64,000 nt of DNA from Hippea sp. KM1 (GTDB taxonomy: Bacteria > Campylobacterota_A > Desulfurellia > Desulfurellales > Hippeaceae). Made by a program: the position numbers and the translations under genes. This document shows, one piece after another, positions 36,932 to 47,120 of this stretch; positions within the stretch are counted from its first letter, which is position 1, and each line of letters opens with the position of its first letter. The DNA is taken from the NCBI RefSeq assembly GCF_000526195.1, contig NZ_JAFP01000001.1, forward strand, positions 1,442,014-1,506,013, in the 5' to 3' direction. The notes under the pieces were generated by a model. It saw nothing but the letters and a program-made list of their open reading frames with translations, did not search any database and had not been told where the DNA came from.

Positions 36932-39024
36932 AGCAACAACGCCTTTAGTATCTTCACATATTCACTATTGGGATAGGTTCTATAGAGTTTCCTGTAGGCC
37001 TCTTTGGCCTTCTTCTTGTCCCCCATCTTCAGATAGCTTAAGGCCTTATAGAAGAGAACCTTCTCCTTGAATCTCAGGTTATTCTCCACATTACTGAGTA
37101 TCTCTATGGCGTTTTTGTAATGCTTTAGCTTATACTCACACAACCCTTTTAGATACACAACATAATCGGAATATATCCTGACCCTTATCTGAGACAACAC
37201 ACCTTCTGCATCTTCAAATCTGTTGAGTTGATACAAAACCCTGGCAAGCCTGAGCCTTAGATAATCCTTCATCAAACCATCAGAGAGATTCTTGATGGCC
37301 CTGTTGTAAAAATCATACGCCTTGTTGTAATCGCCGTTGAAGTAATTGATATCGCCAAATATCATATTGATGTAATCGATATACGGCTTCTGCTGCGGTA
37401 TACCGTTTAGGACATCCGAGGCCTTCAGGTTGTTGCCCACCTCAACATAGTATTTGGCTATCACCGTGTTTTTGCACAGCTCATCCTTGATGTCATACAT
37501 AAACTTAGACACATAGCCAACCCTATGTGTAAACACCAAAGCCCAGCTGAGCCTGCAGTAATCTGCTCCATCCGGTTTAAGCAGCCGTGCGTATGCATAA
37601 ATCCTGTCTATGGTATCCATAGACGGCATCTTATAGAACCTATCCAACAGCTTATTTATGCTATCTGCCGCCATCGGTATAGCGAGTTTGTTGTATTTGC
37701 TATCACTGTAAAGCTTCTTTAGCTTTGCCATGTATTCCAAGGCCTTGGAGTAATCCTTCTGCCTGTAATTCTTCTTGGCATACACATACAACGCCAAAGA
37801 GACCACCTCTGGGTCGTTTTTGTATTTGGCCATAATCTCGTCTATGGTCTTTTTATCCACATCGCCCTTTTTAAGCTTGCCCTCATCCATCAACTTTCTG
37901 GCTTTAGCCTTCAGCTTGGCGTCTTTTGAGAACTTCAGGATATATTTACCCCTGTAATTCAGATCATCAAAGTCGCCCTTCTTCAGATCGCACCTCATCC
38001 TGTCTATATAGATATGCTCTATTATCTCCTCCTTATGGGTCTGTTCGGCATAAGAAAAGACCCTATTGGCCTCCTTGTAATCCTCATACTCACACAGGGC
38101 AATACCCACATCGCCCAACTCAACATAGAACTTCTCAGGATTTATACTCTCCAGCTTCTTCGACATGTAATAATAGGCTAAAACGGCTTTGGCATAGTCT
38201 TTTTGTCTGAAGAAACACTCAGCCGATATAAGCATACAAACGGGATAAAACTTACTCTTCTTATCCACATTTAAGAAAACCTTTAAAGCGTTCCTGCACC
38301 TGTTCTCTGTGTAATAGCTATAGCCCAACATGAACTCGGCCTTGTAATACCACTCTGTATCGGCATAGTCCTTCATTATGCGTTTATAGATGTTCCTTGC
38401 AGACATATACATCTTCCTCTTTATGTATATGTCGGCCATAGAAAACAGCGTCTGGGCAACCGCAGAGTTTTTGGGAGCAAACTTGATAGCAGACTCGTAT
38501 GTCTTGATGGCCATATCATACTGCTTTAGATTTTTATAGCAATCACCCAACAAGAAATAGGCGTTTATAAAGAAGTTGCTTGAGGGGTATTTCTTTATAA
38601 TCTCCCTAAAAAAAGCAGCAGCAAGCCTGTAATTCTTTATGTAAAACGCCCTTATACCGCTAAAAAAGAGCATCTCATCGTATGTTTGTTTAAACTTCTG
38701 GGTTGGCGAGAATGTATTTTGAGATGTGTAAAACGGTATGGCAATAAGCTCTTGGGGCACACCCTTAAGGGGTTCAGCCTTATGCTTGGCCATCTGCAGG
38801 GAGGGTTTTACAATAACCACATCGCCCTGCTTTTCAAAATCGGGCTGATACCCTTTGTTGCACTCAATTACAATCTGCGAGGAGTTGTCGTTGTTCTCTA
38901 TGTAAAAGCTCTTAAAGTAAGCATCCTTTAAATTTTGGGCTATAAACTCCTTCTTGACCCGCTTGCCAGCAAAAAAGGCCACAAAATACCTACCCTTCAC
39001 ATAGAGATAGGCATCCTGCGGCAC
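36928..39024 (-). CDS. Large TPR-repeat protein, probably exported; true start unclear
   Basis: A 698-residue protein, counted from a GTG at 39024, built of many tetratricopeptide-like repeats, for example FLLGDCYKNLKQYDMAIKTY, FSMADIYIKRKMYMSARNIY and FYKALSYLKMGDKKKAKEAY. These form a scaffold for protein binding, often in the periplasm. The GTG has no ribosome site and gives no signal peptide. The same frame, however, stays open upstream into the end of glyA. There it encodes a hydrophobic export-signal-like stretch ([20 protein letters not shown]) with no ATG, GTG or TTG before it. The real start may be a rare codon such as CTG at 39138 or 39111, or a base may be missing. It overlaps the histidine kinase gene by 4 bases. 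Confidence 0.75.
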   Translation of the reverse strand: MPQDAYLYVKGRYFVAFFAGKRVKKEFIAQNLKDAYFKSFYIENNDNSSQIVIECNKGYQPDFEKQGDVVIVKPSLQMAKHKAEPLKGVPQELIAIPFYTSQNTFSPTQKFKQTYDEMLFFSGIRAFYIKNYRLAAAFFREIIKKYPSSNFFINAYFLLGDCYKNLKQYDMAIKTYESAIKFAPKNSAVAQTLFSMADIYIKRKMYMSARNIYKRIMKDYADTEWYYKAEFMLGYSYYTENRCRNALKVFLNVDKKSKFYPVCMLISAECFFRQKDYAKAVLAYYYMSKKLESINPEKFYVELGDVGIALCEYEDYKEANRVFSYAEQTHKEEIIEHIYIDRMRCDLKKGDFDDLNYRGKYILKFSKDAKLKAKARKLMDEGKLKKGDVDKKTIDEIMAKYKNDPEVVSLALYVYAKKNYRQKDYSKALEYMAKLKKLYSDSKYNKLAIPMAADSINKLLDRFYKMPSMDTIDRIYAYARLLKPDGADYCRLSWALVFTHRVGYVSKFMYDIKDELCKNTVIAKYYVEVGNNLKASDVLNGIPQQKPYIDYINMIFGDINYFNGDYNKAYDFYNRAIKNLSDGLMKDYLRLRLARVLYQLNRFEDAEGVLSQIRVRIYSDYVVYLKGLCEYKLKHYKNAIEILSNVENNLRFKEKVLFYKALSYLKMGDKKKAKEAYRKLYRTYPNSEYVKILKALLL

Positions 39025-39107
39025 CTCGGTCAGCTTAAAGTAAGGGGTTGTGCCCTCCTTATAGAAGGCAAGCTCAACCCCAAAGGCCCTTATGGAAATA
39101 AAAAGTA

Positions 39108-40346
39108 TCAGACAGAGTAAAACATAAACTCTTCGCAGAGCTTTTCCACCTCTTTTCTGATTTGGGCATACTTCTTCTCATCGCCCAGGTTGTTCAGCGT
39201 CTCTGTAATAAACTCACCAATCTTTTCCATCTCCTTCTCTTTCATACCACGGGTGGTAACAGCAGGCGTTCCTATTCTTATACCGCTTGTAACGAACGGG
39301 CTTTTGGTCTCACCCGGCACGGTGTTCTTGTTGACCGTTATGCCGACCTTGCCCAAAGCCTCCTCAGCCTCTTTGCCTGTTATATTCTTATCGGTCAGAT
39401 CCACAAGCATCAGATGGTTGTCCGTTCCGCCGCTAACCAATTTAAAGCCGTTGTCCATCAACACCCTGGCGAGCGTTTTGGCGTTTTTTACCACCTGTTT
39501 CTGATACTCCTTAAACTCATCGGTCAAGGCCTCTTTAAAACAGACGGCCTTGGCCGCAATAACATGCATCAAAGGCCCACCCTGCATGCCCGGAAAGACC
39601 ATCTTATCTATCGGTTTTGCAAAGAACTCCTTTGTCATAATCATACCACCACGCGGACCCCTCAAGGTCTTATGCGTTGTGGTGGTGACAAATTCGCAAT
39701 AGGGAATTGGGCTTGGATGTATTCCTGCAGCAACAAGCCCTGCAATATGGGCAATGTCTGCCATCAGATAAGCACCCACGCTATCTGCAATCTCCCTGAA
39801 CTTCTTAAAGTCTATTGTCCTTGGATAGGCGCTTGCACCGCATACAATCAGTCTTGGTTTAAACTCATCTGCAATGGCAGCAATCTCATCGTAATCGATC
39901 AAGCCCGTCTCGGGGTTTACACCGTATCCAAAGCTTATAAATAGCTTGCCTGAGAAATTAACCCTCGAGCCGTGGGTCAGATGTCCGCCGTTTGTTAAAT
40001 CCATACCAAGCAATCTATCGCCGGGCTGAAGGGTTGCAAGATAGACAGCCATATTGGCCTGAGAACCTGAGTGCGGTTGAACATTCACATGCTCCGCACC
40101 AAAGAGCTCTTTAGCCCTATCGATTGCAAGCTCCTCCACAACATCAACATACTCACAACCGCCGTAATACCTCTTATGGGGATAACCCTCAGCGTATTTG
40201 TTTGTCATGATCGAACCTTGAGCCTCAAGCACAGCCTCAGATACCAGATTCTCGCTGGCGATAAGCTCAAGGCCATACATCTGCCTCTTCTTCTCATCCT
40301 CTATAGCCTTATAAACTTCGGGATCAAAATCCTTCAAAACACTCAT
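39108..40346 (-). CDS. glyA: Serine hydroxymethyltransferase
   Basis: A 412-residue PLP enzyme that interconverts serine and glycine and charges tetrahydrofolate with a one-carbon unit. The PLP-binding Lys is in [17 protein letters not shown] near residue 225. Other family blocks are [36 protein letters not shown] and [13 protein letters not shown]. Length is standard. It overlaps rpiB by 4 bases and is the second gene of the minus-strand operon starting at the promoter near 40806-40833. Confidence 0.97.
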   Translation of the reverse strand: MSVLKDFDPEVYKAIEDEKKRQMYGLELIASENLVSEAVLEAQGSIMTNKYAEGYPHKRYYGGCEYVDVVEELAIDRAKELFGAEHVNVQPHSGSQANMAVYLATLQPGDRLLGMDLTNGGHLTHGSRVNFSGKLFISFGYGVNPETGLIDYDEIAAIADEFKPRLIVCGASAYPRTIDFKKFREIADSVGAYLMADIAHIAGLVAAGIHPSPIPYCEFVTTTTHKTLRGPRGGMIMTKEFFAKPIDKMVFPGMQGGPLMHVIAAKAVCFKEALTDEFKEYQKQVVKNAKTLARVLMDNGFKLVSGGTDNHLMLVDLTDKNITGKEAEEALGKVGITVNKNTVPGETKSPFVTSGIRIGTPAVTTRGMKEKEMEKIGEFITETLNNLGDEKKYAQIRKEVEKLCEEFMFYSV

Positions 40347-40777
40347 AACGCCTCCAAATCAGAGATTTTGTTTATTCTGCGCTGGTGCCTCCCACCATCG
40401 AACTCGGTACTCAAGAATATCTTAACCATCTGCTTTGCAATCTCAACACCCGTCGTCCTGCCGCCAAATGCCAGGATGTTGGCGTTATTATGCCTGCGGG
40501 CAAACTCAGCAGTGTATGCATCATGGCATAAGGCGCACCTAACACCCTTGATCTTATTGGCTGCTATGCTCATACCGATTCCCGTTCCACAGATTAGTAT
40601 ACCCTTAGAGCCATTTTGTGCAACCCTAATGGCCACCTCTTTTGCTATATCCGGATAGTCGCACGATTCTTCAGAGAAAACGCCGACATCCTCAACCTCT
40701 TCACCCAACTCCCTCAAGAAGTCCTTTATCCTTTCCTTCAACTCAAATCCGCCGTGGTCAGAACCTATTACAACCAC
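40343..40777 (-). CDS. rpiB: Ribose-5-phosphate isomerase B
   Basis: A 144-residue RpiB/LacAB-type sugar phosphate isomerase interconverting ribose 5-phosphate and ribulose 5-phosphate. Family marks are [13 protein letters not shown] at residues 5-17, [19 protein letters not shown] (the catalytic Cys in CGTG) and [15 protein letters not shown]. Start is GTG at 40777 with an adjacent GGGGGAGG ribosome site. The neighbour order rpiB-glyA is common in bacteria. It is first in a possible seven-gene minus-strand transcript down to mfd. Confidence 0.95.
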   Translation of the reverse strand: MVVIGSDHGGFELKERIKDFLRELGEEVEDVGVFSEESCDYPDIAKEVAIRVAQNGSKGILICGTGIGMSIAANKIKGVRCALCHDAYTAEFARRHNNANILAFGGRTTGVEIAKQMVKIFLSTEFDGGRHQRRINKISDLEAL

Positions 40778-40805
40778 TTCCTCCCCCTAAACAAATTTTT
40801 GCCAA

Positions 40806-40833
40806 GTTATACCAAAAAATTCTCCAAATTCAA
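40806..40833 (-). promoter_or_regulatory. Predicted sigma-70 promoter of rpiB-glyA
   Basis: On the minus strand, TTGAAT (40833-40828), a 16-base spacer and TATAAC (40811-40806), 28 bases before the rpiB GTG. It is divergent from the chemoreceptor promoter near 40873-40900. Confidence 0.65.
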
Positions 40834-40857
40834 ATGAAAGATGGCAAAAAACAGAGT

Positions 40858-40869
40858 TTCACATGTGAA
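40858..40869. promoter_or_regulatory. Perfect 12-bp palindrome, possible operator
   Basis: TTCACATGTGAA is a perfect palindrome between the divergent rpiB and chemoreceptor promoters, directly upstream of the latter's -35 region. It has the half-site flavour of some CRP/FNR-family or GntR-type operators, but no exact match to a known site is claimed. Confidence 0.4.
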
Positions 40870-40872
40870 TAA

Positions 40873-40900
40873 TTAACTATATTGACTTTCAGTTTATAAT
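40873..40900 (+). promoter_or_regulatory. Predicted promoter of the first sister chemoreceptor
   Basis: TTAACT (40873-40878), a 16-base spacer and a consensus TATAAT (40895-40900). The transcript would have an AT-rich leader of about 100 bases before the ATG at 41006, which has a strong AAGGAGGTGG ribosome site. Confidence 0.55.
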
Positions 40901-41005
40901 ACCTAAATTATTAGCTTAAGAAAACGGTCTTTTAAAGGGATTAAAAGCAAAGGTTATTAACTAACTGATTTTAGAAAATAATAAAAGTTTTTAAGGAGGT
41001 GGCAT

Positions 41006-42610
41006 ATGTTGGGCAATGTCTCCATTAAAACCCTTGTTATCAGCGGGCTTTCGATAGTTCTATTGGGCTTTGTTGTAATGGTTACAATGAATGTAAGCTT
41101 TATCAACAAAAGCAAAAGCCGCCTTGTTAGGGTTTATGCAACCGATTTTAAACAGATAACCGAATACCACAAGATAGAAAGGGGGTTTAACAAAGGGGAG
41201 AGATTGCTCATAAAATCATACATAACGAGGGACAGAAAGCTCATCAATCAGGCAAAATCCCAATTCTCATACGCAATAGAAGCAATTGATAGGCTCCTAA
41301 ACAACCCATCAATTAGCGGCAACGAGAAGCAAAAACTAATCAACTTAAAAAACCTTCTAAATAAACAGCTCACCATCGCACTCAATCAGTTAGAAGAAAC
41401 CATGAAAACGGGCAACTATTCAGAAGAAGAATTGTCAAAGATGGACAGCATGGCATCAACCATAGAGGCAGCGATCGTAAACATAACAGACTCAAACCTA
41501 AACCAGGCCGAAGCATCGCTAAGAAGCGTAATAAAGAGCATAAACAGGAATGCAACAACCACATTCATCGCATACGGCATATTGGCTGTAATACTCATAA
41601 TCATATTCATCGTTACAAAATCGTATCTAATCAACCCATTAAGCGGTGTTGAAAGTGTTATGAACGAGATAGGCAAGGGCAACCTAAACGCCCGATTCAA
41701 TGTCTGGACACACAACGAGATCGGCAACCTAAAAAGGCAGTTGAACAACATGGTGGACAACCTGCAAAAGATGGTCAACAACATAAAAGAGGCTGCCGAT
41801 GCCATGGTAAACCACTCCGCTCACCTATCATCTGCCGCAGTCCAAATGTCTGCTGCCAATGAGGAGGCCACACACGGCATGGACGAGATCGTATCGGCAA
41901 TAAGCGATACATCCAATGCCATAAACAGCATTGCAACATCCACAGAAAACATCACACAGCTGGCAGAGGCTATAGCCGAGGTCAACAAGAAGATGCTTGA
42001 GGATATGGAGAAAAAGGTAAAGAGGATGAACAAAAATGCCGAGCTGGCAGAAAAAACCATGGAGCAGATAAACATCGTCGGCGAATCGTCAAAAGAGATA
42101 GGCAAGATCGTCGATGTAATTAGCGATATAGCAGATCAGACCAACCTGCTTGCCCTAAATGCCGCCATTGAGGCAGCAAGGGCTGGAGAGGCAGGACGGG
42201 GCTTTGCCGTTGTTGCCGATGAGGTGAGGAAGTTAGCAGAGAAAACACAGCGCTCGACAGAGGAGATCAGGGCCACCATCATAAAGATGCAGAAGGATGT
42301 TGAAAAGGCCATAGAGAGAACAGAACAGACAAAGGAGAGCATACTCTCTGAGTCTGAGGCAATAAAGATAAACGAGGAGCATGTAAACGAGGTCGTTGAA
42401 AGAACAAACAGAACCATAGACGAGATACACTCAACCAGCGCAGCAACGGAGGAGATATCCGCAACGGTCTCTGAGGTCGACTCACAGATCAAAGAGATGC
42501 AAAACGCCATAAGGGAGAATGCAAAGGCAGCAGAGGAGGTGGCAAACGCATCGGTTGAACTGAAAAACATCGCACAAACCGTGCTTGATTTAGTAAACAA
42601 GTTCCACTAA
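41006..42610 (+). CDS. Methyl-accepting chemotaxis protein, 4-helix-bundle sensor (sister 1)
   Basis: A 534-residue transmembrane chemoreceptor. TM1 (about 9-30) and TM2 (about 190-212) flank an all-helical periplasmic sensor of about 160 residues, like the four-helix-bundle MCP family. A HAMP domain follows ([20 protein letters not shown]). The signalling hairpin has tip [20 protein letters not shown] near residue 387. There is no C-terminal CheR-binding pentapeptide. It is a paralogue of the next gene: sensors differ, but signalling parts are nearly identical even in DNA. It probably has its own promoter and ends before a hairpin at 42620. Confidence 0.93.
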   Translation: MLGNVSIKTLVISGLSIVLLGFVVMVTMNVSFINKSKSRLVRVYATDFKQITEYHKIERGFNKGERLLIKSYITRDRKLINQAKSQFSYAIEAIDRLLNNPSISGNEKQKLINLKNLLNKQLTIALNQLEETMKTGNYSEEELSKMDSMASTIEAAIVNITDSNLNQAEASLRSVIKSINRNATTTFIAYGILAVILIIIFIVTKSYLINPLSGVESVMNEIGKGNLNARFNVWTHNEIGNLKRQLNNMVDNLQKMVNNIKEAADAMVNHSAHLSSAAVQMSAANEEATHGMDEIVSAISDTSNAINSIATSTENITQLAEAIAEVNKKMLEDMEKKVKRMNKNAELAEKTMEQINIVGESSKEIGKIVDVISDIADQTNLLALNAAIEAARAGEAGRGFAVVADEVRKLAEKTQRSTEEIRATIIKMQKDVEKAIERTEQTKESILSESEAIKINEEHVNEVVERTNRTIDEIHSTSAATEEISATVSEVDSQIKEMQNAIRENAKAAEEVANASVELKNIAQTVLDLVNKFH

Positions 42611-42619
42611 GAACCCAAA

Positions 42620-42649
42620 GGAGGCAGGGGGTAAAAATCTCCTGTCTCC
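42620..42649 (+). terminator. Hairpin after the first sister chemoreceptor
   Basis: A 9-bp stem, GGAGGCAGG (42620-42628) pairing with CCTGTCTCC (42641-42649) with one G-T, lies 10 bases after the stop codon. The following T-rich stretch is interrupted (CCGCTTATTCTTAATCTTTT), so termination may be partial. Confidence 0.6.
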
Positions 42650-42733
42650 CCGCTTATTCTTAATCTTTTAACCAATTCTCTATTTATACACCGAACATTT
42701 TAACTAACCACCTTTTTACAAGTTAACTTGCAC

Positions 42734-42762
42734 TTGACGATATGAGACCAATCGATTATACT
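42734..42762 (+). promoter_or_regulatory. Predicted sigma-70 promoter of the second sister chemoreceptor
   Basis: TTGACG (42734-42739), a 17-base spacer and TATACT (42757-42762), 87 bases before the ATG at 42850. It shows that the two sister receptors are transcribed separately. Confidence 0.75.
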
Positions 42763-42795
42763 TATAATAAGTGAATTAATAACTTATGTAAAATG

Positions 42796-42808
42796 TTTTT
42801 TTTTTTTT
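42796..42808 (+). repeat. Run of 13 T in the leader of the second sister chemoreceptor
   Basis: An uninterrupted T13 lies about 27-40 bases after the expected transcription start and 41 bases before the ATG. A weak AT stem (ATAAGT/ACTTAT) sits just upstream. Such tracts change length by slippage and can also cause RNA polymerase slippage or termination. Confidence 0.85.
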
Positions 42809-42849
42809 GCGATTTTTAGTAAATAAAAAAATTTTTCAGGAGGTGGGCG

Positions 42850-44445
42850 ATGTCGAATGTATCGGTGAAGAAAATGATTGCTGCATTCTTTATCCTCATC
42901 ATAGCGGGCCTGGCAATAGGGTTCTATGCCACCATAACATCAAGCAAAAGCATCAAACAGAAAACCAGGGTCATATACTCCAGGGATTTGGGTCAGGTCA
43001 GCCTGTATAACAAGATAAGGGAGAACTACTCAAAGGCAGAGAAATACCTTCTAAAGGCTTACTTCCTTAAGGATGAAAGAATGCTTAAAGAGGCAGAGAG
43101 GTATTTTGAGAAGGTGGATGCGCTTATCGAGAAAAACATAAACAGCGCCAGGATAGGCTCAACAGAAAAGCAAAGACTATCAACCCTAAAATCGGCAATA
43201 GACAACCAGTTGAGGGTCGCCTTAGGTCAAATAAACCTCAACTCAAGCAAGATAAGCTATGAGGAGTTCCAGAGATTCGATAAACTTACCCAATCCATAG
43301 ATGAGCAGATAAACTCTATTCTGGGCAACAGGATCAGTTTAATCAGATCATCAATCACAGGCATCTATAGGGGCTTAAATAACCATGATAGACTGATGTT
43401 TGTTGTGTATGCCTCCATTGCAGCGATAGTAATACTGGGCTTTATGGCCTTTACAAAATACCTAATAAAACCGTTAAGCGGCGTTGGTGATGTGCTTAAC
43501 AAAATCGGGGATGGCGATCTAACCGCCAGGTTTAATATATACACAAACAACGAGATAGGCAAACTCAAAAGAAACATAAACTCAATGGTTGAAAATCTGC
43601 AAGCCATGGTAAATGAAACAAAAACGGCATCCGATGCCATGTTAAAGGGCTCATCCAACCTATCATCGACAGCCGTTCAAATATCGGCTGCAAACGAGGA
43701 AACATCAAGGGGCATGGAAGAGATAAAAAATGCCATAGAGGATGCAACAAAGGCCATTGAGAGCATAGCAGAATCGACAGAAAACATAACATCCTTAGCC
43801 GAAGGGATAGCAGAGATAAATCAAGAGCTGATAAAAGATATGGAAGAGAAGCTCAGAATGATGGAGATCAATGCAAGGTTGGCCGAAAGAACGATGGAAC
43901 AGATCAATGTTGTCGGCGAATCGTCAAAAGAGATAGGCAAGATCGTCGATGTAATTAGCGATATAGCAGATCAGACCAACCTGCTTGCCCTAAATGCCGC
44001 CATTGAGGCAGCAAGAGCCGGGGATGCTGGACGGGGCTTTGCCGTTGTTGCCGATGAGGTGAGGAAGTTAGCAGAGAAAACGCAACTATCAACAGAGGAG
44101 ATCAGAACAACGATTACGAAGATGCAACAGGATGTGGATAAGGCCATAGAGCAAACCATCAAGACAAAAGAGAGCATACTATCGGAAGCCGAATCCATCG
44201 AAAGAAACAGGGAGCATGTAAACGAGGTCGTTGAAAGGACAAACAGAACCATAGACGAGATACACTCAACCAGCGCAGCAACAGAGGAGATATCTGCAAC
44301 AATGACAGAGATAGACTCCCAGATTGGCGAAATCACAGAGGCAATAAGAGAGAATGCAAAGGCGGCTGAGTCCATAGCATCCCTATCCGTGCAGCTAAAA
44401 GATACAGCTCAGAATGTTTCAGACCTGTTAAATAAGTTTAAATAA
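42850..44445 (+). CDS. Methyl-accepting chemotaxis protein, 4-helix-bundle sensor (sister 2)
   Basis: A 531-residue transmembrane chemoreceptor with the same plan as its upstream sister. TM1 is at about residues 8-29 and a helical periplasmic sensor follows. TM2 is at about 178-200. HAMP ([20 protein letters not shown]) and a signalling hairpin with tip [20 protein letters not shown] complete it. The sensor is diverged, so a different ligand is likely. Long blocks of the signalling half are identical in DNA to the sister. A strong CAGGAGGTGG ribosome site precedes the ATG. The leader carries a T13 tract. Confidence 0.93.
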   Translation: MSNVSVKKMIAAFFILIIAGLAIGFYATITSSKSIKQKTRVIYSRDLGQVSLYNKIRENYSKAEKYLLKAYFLKDERMLKEAERYFEKVDALIEKNINSARIGSTEKQRLSTLKSAIDNQLRVALGQINLNSSKISYEEFQRFDKLTQSIDEQINSILGNRISLIRSSITGIYRGLNNHDRLMFVVYASIAAIVILGFMAFTKYLIKPLSGVGDVLNKIGDGDLTARFNIYTNNEIGKLKRNINSMVENLQAMVNETKTASDAMLKGSSNLSSTAVQISAANEETSRGMEEIKNAIEDATKAIESIAESTENITSLAEGIAEINQELIKDMEEKLRMMEINARLAERTMEQINVVGESSKEIGKIVDVISDIADQTNLLALNAAIEAARAGDAGRGFAVVADEVRKLAEKTQLSTEEIRTTITKMQQDVDKAIEQTIKTKESILSEAESIERNREHVNEVVERTNRTIDEIHSTSAATEEISATMTEIDSQIGEITEAIRENAKAAESIASLSVQLKDTAQNVSDLLNKFK

Positions 44446-44486
44446 AGGGTTAAACCTATGGGGGCATGCCTTATAAAATTTAGGGA

Positions 44487-44515
44487 TTTACAACAAAACA
44501 AAAAAATAATATAAG
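44487..44515 (+). promoter_or_regulatory. Predicted sigma-70 promoter of the GGDEF-EAL gene
   Basis: TTTACA (44487-44492), a 17-base spacer and TATAAG (44510-44515), 49 bases before the ATG at 44565. Confidence 0.65.
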
Positions 44516-44564
44516 GTAGGTTGAGGATTGTTGGGTTAAGAATATTGAGAATAAAAAGCCTGTT

Positions 44565-47090
44565 ATGAAAAGGATAGAGTTTGACGAGGCAACATTAAAG
44601 GCCATAAGCAACACAACCATATTCGGCGTGTATGTCTATCAAAAAGACGGTCGATTTGTCTTTGTAAACGACGCATTCTGCAGGCTTGTGGGATACCAGA
44701 AGGAGGAGCTTTTAAGCGGCCAGGTAAAGCTTTTGGATCTAATCAAGGATGAATATAAAGAAAGGGCCAAAAGCATCATCGAGCGCAGGGTTGCAGGCGA
44801 GTTCTTCTCAAGGGAGTTTAGCGAAATTACATACCTAACAAAGGACAGACAGACAAAGCTTGTTTTAAACTTCGGCTATACAGTCATATACGACTCCAAA
44901 CCCTCAGGCTTTGTAATCACCGTGGATATAACAAAACAGAAAACCTATGAGATACTATACAAGGCACTGGCCAAGGTAAACGAGTTATCCACTAACATAA
45001 CCCAGGAGGATGAGATACTCAAACAAACGGTCAGGGTGCTGAATGAGGATGTTGGGTTTGACCTTGTATGTTTAGGGTACGTGGATGAGAAAACCGAACT
45101 GTTTAAGGAGAAATACATAGCAGGCAAACAGACATACATAGACATCTTCAGAAACATAAAGATATCGGTGAACCCCGACATACCCGAAGGAAGGGGAAGC
45201 ATAGGCCGCTCATACAGGGAAAAGAGGATCGTCACCATAAACAACATATACTCAGACAAAGGCATGTCTGCCTGGAGGAGTGTACAGAAGAGGTTTGGTG
45301 TCTATTCGGTCTGCTCCATACCGCTTTTCAAAAACGGTGATATCGCCTATATCCTTATTTTGTATTCTAAGATACCTAATATATTCTCAGGCGAATTCAT
45401 GCACCTGATAAACAGCTTAAGCAAAACCCTTAACTCCACACTGGAAAAGCTCGAAACACAGAAGTGGAAAACCATCCTGGAGGAGGCCGTCAATTTAGGG
45501 TTTGAGTTTATCCTCATAGCAGAAGAAGACCTAAAAATAGTCTATGCTAACGACAATGCAACACAGACCCTGGGCTACACAAAGCATCAATTGCTAAACA
45601 AGAGACTGAACGAGATAGTATACCAGGAGAACGACAGGGATATAGGCGAGGTTATAGAAAAGCAGGATTATAGCGGCAATTGCCTGGTGTTTAAGCTAAA
45701 AACGGATGAGGGCAACATCAAGAAGGCCCTCTTCCACCTATCCAAGGTAAAAACAGACAGAACATACATCATAGCCGCAGGCAAGGACATAACAGAAAAC
45801 ACCGAGTTGCAAAGGCTCATAGAAAACGCCTTAAGGAGGGATAGCATCACAAACCTCCTAAACAGATATGCCTTTACCGAAGCCATAGAAAGATACATAG
45901 AAAGGGCCCAATATCAGGATAGATTGGGCGCCGTGGTTGTGCTAAAGCCGATAAACTTCTCCCTGATAAACGAGGTTGTGGGTTTCCAAAAGGGCAACCT
46001 GATACTCAAAGAGATCGGCGAAAGGATCAAAAAACACCTAAGAAGATACGACATAATAGCCAAACTGGAGTCCTCCAAGTTTGCCATACTCCTGAAAGAT
46101 ATGAAAAGAGAGGAAGACATACTCGTTATCAGCATGGATCTGATAAGACAACTATCAAAGCCATACGACATAGACGGCCAGAGGTTTAACCTCTCGTTTA
46201 ATGTGGGCATTAGCATATACCCGATAGACTCAAAAGACCCGATAGGCTTACTGGATAAGGCCGAGATTGCGCTCATCGATGCCAGACTCAAAGGCGAAAA
46301 CTCCATAGGGTTCTATAAAGAGGAGCTAAAGAGCGAAACCGAAAGGAAACTGAAGATCAACCAGGAATTCCCAGAGGCGTTAAAGAACAAGGAGTTTGTC
46401 TTATACTTCCAGCCGTATTTTAGCATAGCGACGGGTGCAATAGAGGGGGCCGAGGTCCTTATAAGGTGGATAAAAAACGGAACCGTCATATCGCCGCTTG
46501 AATTCATACCGATCTTCGAACAGACCAGAAACATAGTTAAACTGGAGAACTATATAATCGACGAGGTGGTGGAGCTATTAAGCACTAATTCAATAGACAA
46601 ACCGCTCTCTGTCAATATATCGGCCACAAGCCTTATGGATGAGGCCTTCACAGAAAAACTCATAGGCTTACAGCCCCAATACAAAAAGCTCATAAACATC
46701 GAAATCACGGAGAGGTTGTTTTTAGACAAACCCGGCAGGGCAAGCAGCATACTGCACAAGCTGCGCAATGAGGGTTATAGGGTATACATAGACGATTTCG
46801 GAACGGGTTATTCATCGCTTTCCTATATCTCAAACCTCCCTATAGACTGCATCAAGATAGACATCTCATTCGTCAGGCAAATGATGGAAAACCCCAAGAC
46901 CAAAGCCATTGTGAAAACCATCGTCTATTTAGCCCAGCAACTCAACCTAACCACCATAGCAGAGGGCGTTGAAAGCAAAGAGCAATTAGAAACCTTAAAA
47001 GAGATGGGATGCCAGATTGCCCAGGGCTTTTTATTCTCAAAACCCCTACCCAAAGAGGAGTTCTTAAACCTTTTAGAAAAATACCAATAA
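44565..47090 (+). CDS. PAS-GAF-PAS-GGDEF-EAL c-di-GMP signalling protein, likely phosphodiesterase
   Basis: An 841-residue soluble protein. Domains in order: PAS (about 10-125), GAF (140-295), PAS (305-420), GGDEF (425-585) and EAL (605-841). The GGDEF active site reads LESSKF instead of GGDEF, so cyclase activity is very probably lost, though the domain may still sense GTP. The EAL domain is intact: EVLIRW in place of EAL (a known working variant), NIEITERLF, IDDFGTGYSSLSYISNLP and EGVESKEQ are present. So it should hydrolyse c-di-GMP in response to cytoplasmic signals. The start codon lacks a clear ribosome site, so translation may be weak. Confidence 0.92.
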   Translation: MKRIEFDEATLKAISNTTIFGVYVYQKDGRFVFVNDAFCRLVGYQKEELLSGQVKLLDLIKDEYKERAKSIIERRVAGEFFSREFSEITYLTKDRQTKLVLNFGYTVIYDSKPSGFVITVDITKQKTYEILYKALAKVNELSTNITQEDEILKQTVRVLNEDVGFDLVCLGYVDEKTELFKEKYIAGKQTYIDIFRNIKISVNPDIPEGRGSIGRSYREKRIVTINNIYSDKGMSAWRSVQKRFGVYSVCSIPLFKNGDIAYILILYSKIPNIFSGEFMHLINSLSKTLNSTLEKLETQKWKTILEEAVNLGFEFILIAEEDLKIVYANDNATQTLGYTKHQLLNKRLNEIVYQENDRDIGEVIEKQDYSGNCLVFKLKTDEGNIKKALFHLSKVKTDRTYIIAAGKDITENTELQRLIENALRRDSITNLLNRYAFTEAIERYIERAQYQDRLGAVVVLKPINFSLINEVVGFQKGNLILKEIGERIKKHLRRYDIIAKLESSKFAILLKDMKREEDILVISMDLIRQLSKPYDIDGQRFNLSFNVGISIYPIDSKDPIGLLDKAEIALIDARLKGENSIGFYKEELKSETERKLKINQEFPEALKNKEFVLYFQPYFSIATGAIEGAEVLIRWIKNGTVISPLEFIPIFEQTRNIVKLENYIIDEVVELLSTNSIDKPLSVNISATSLMDEAFTEKLIGLQPQYKKLINIEITERLFLDKPGRASSILHKLRNEGYRVYIDDFGTGYSSLSYISNLPIDCIKIDISFVRQMMENPKTKAIVKTIVYLAQQLNLTTIAEGVESKEQLETLKEMGCQIAQGFLFSKPLPKEEFLNLLEKYQ

Positions 47091-47120
47091 AGCTAAAGAG
47101 TCCTTATGCCAAAGCCAGCC

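Noticed and set aside
39162-39944. 260-residue open frame antisense to glyA
   Set aside because: It lies wholly opposite a conserved PLP enzyme, is rich in His/Cys/Arg as shadow frames often are, and has no ribosome site.
41006-44445. Duplicated chemoreceptor DNA as a transposon or phase-variable inversion
   Set aside because: The repeats are direct and inside coding frames, with no terminal inverted repeats, transposase or recombinase.
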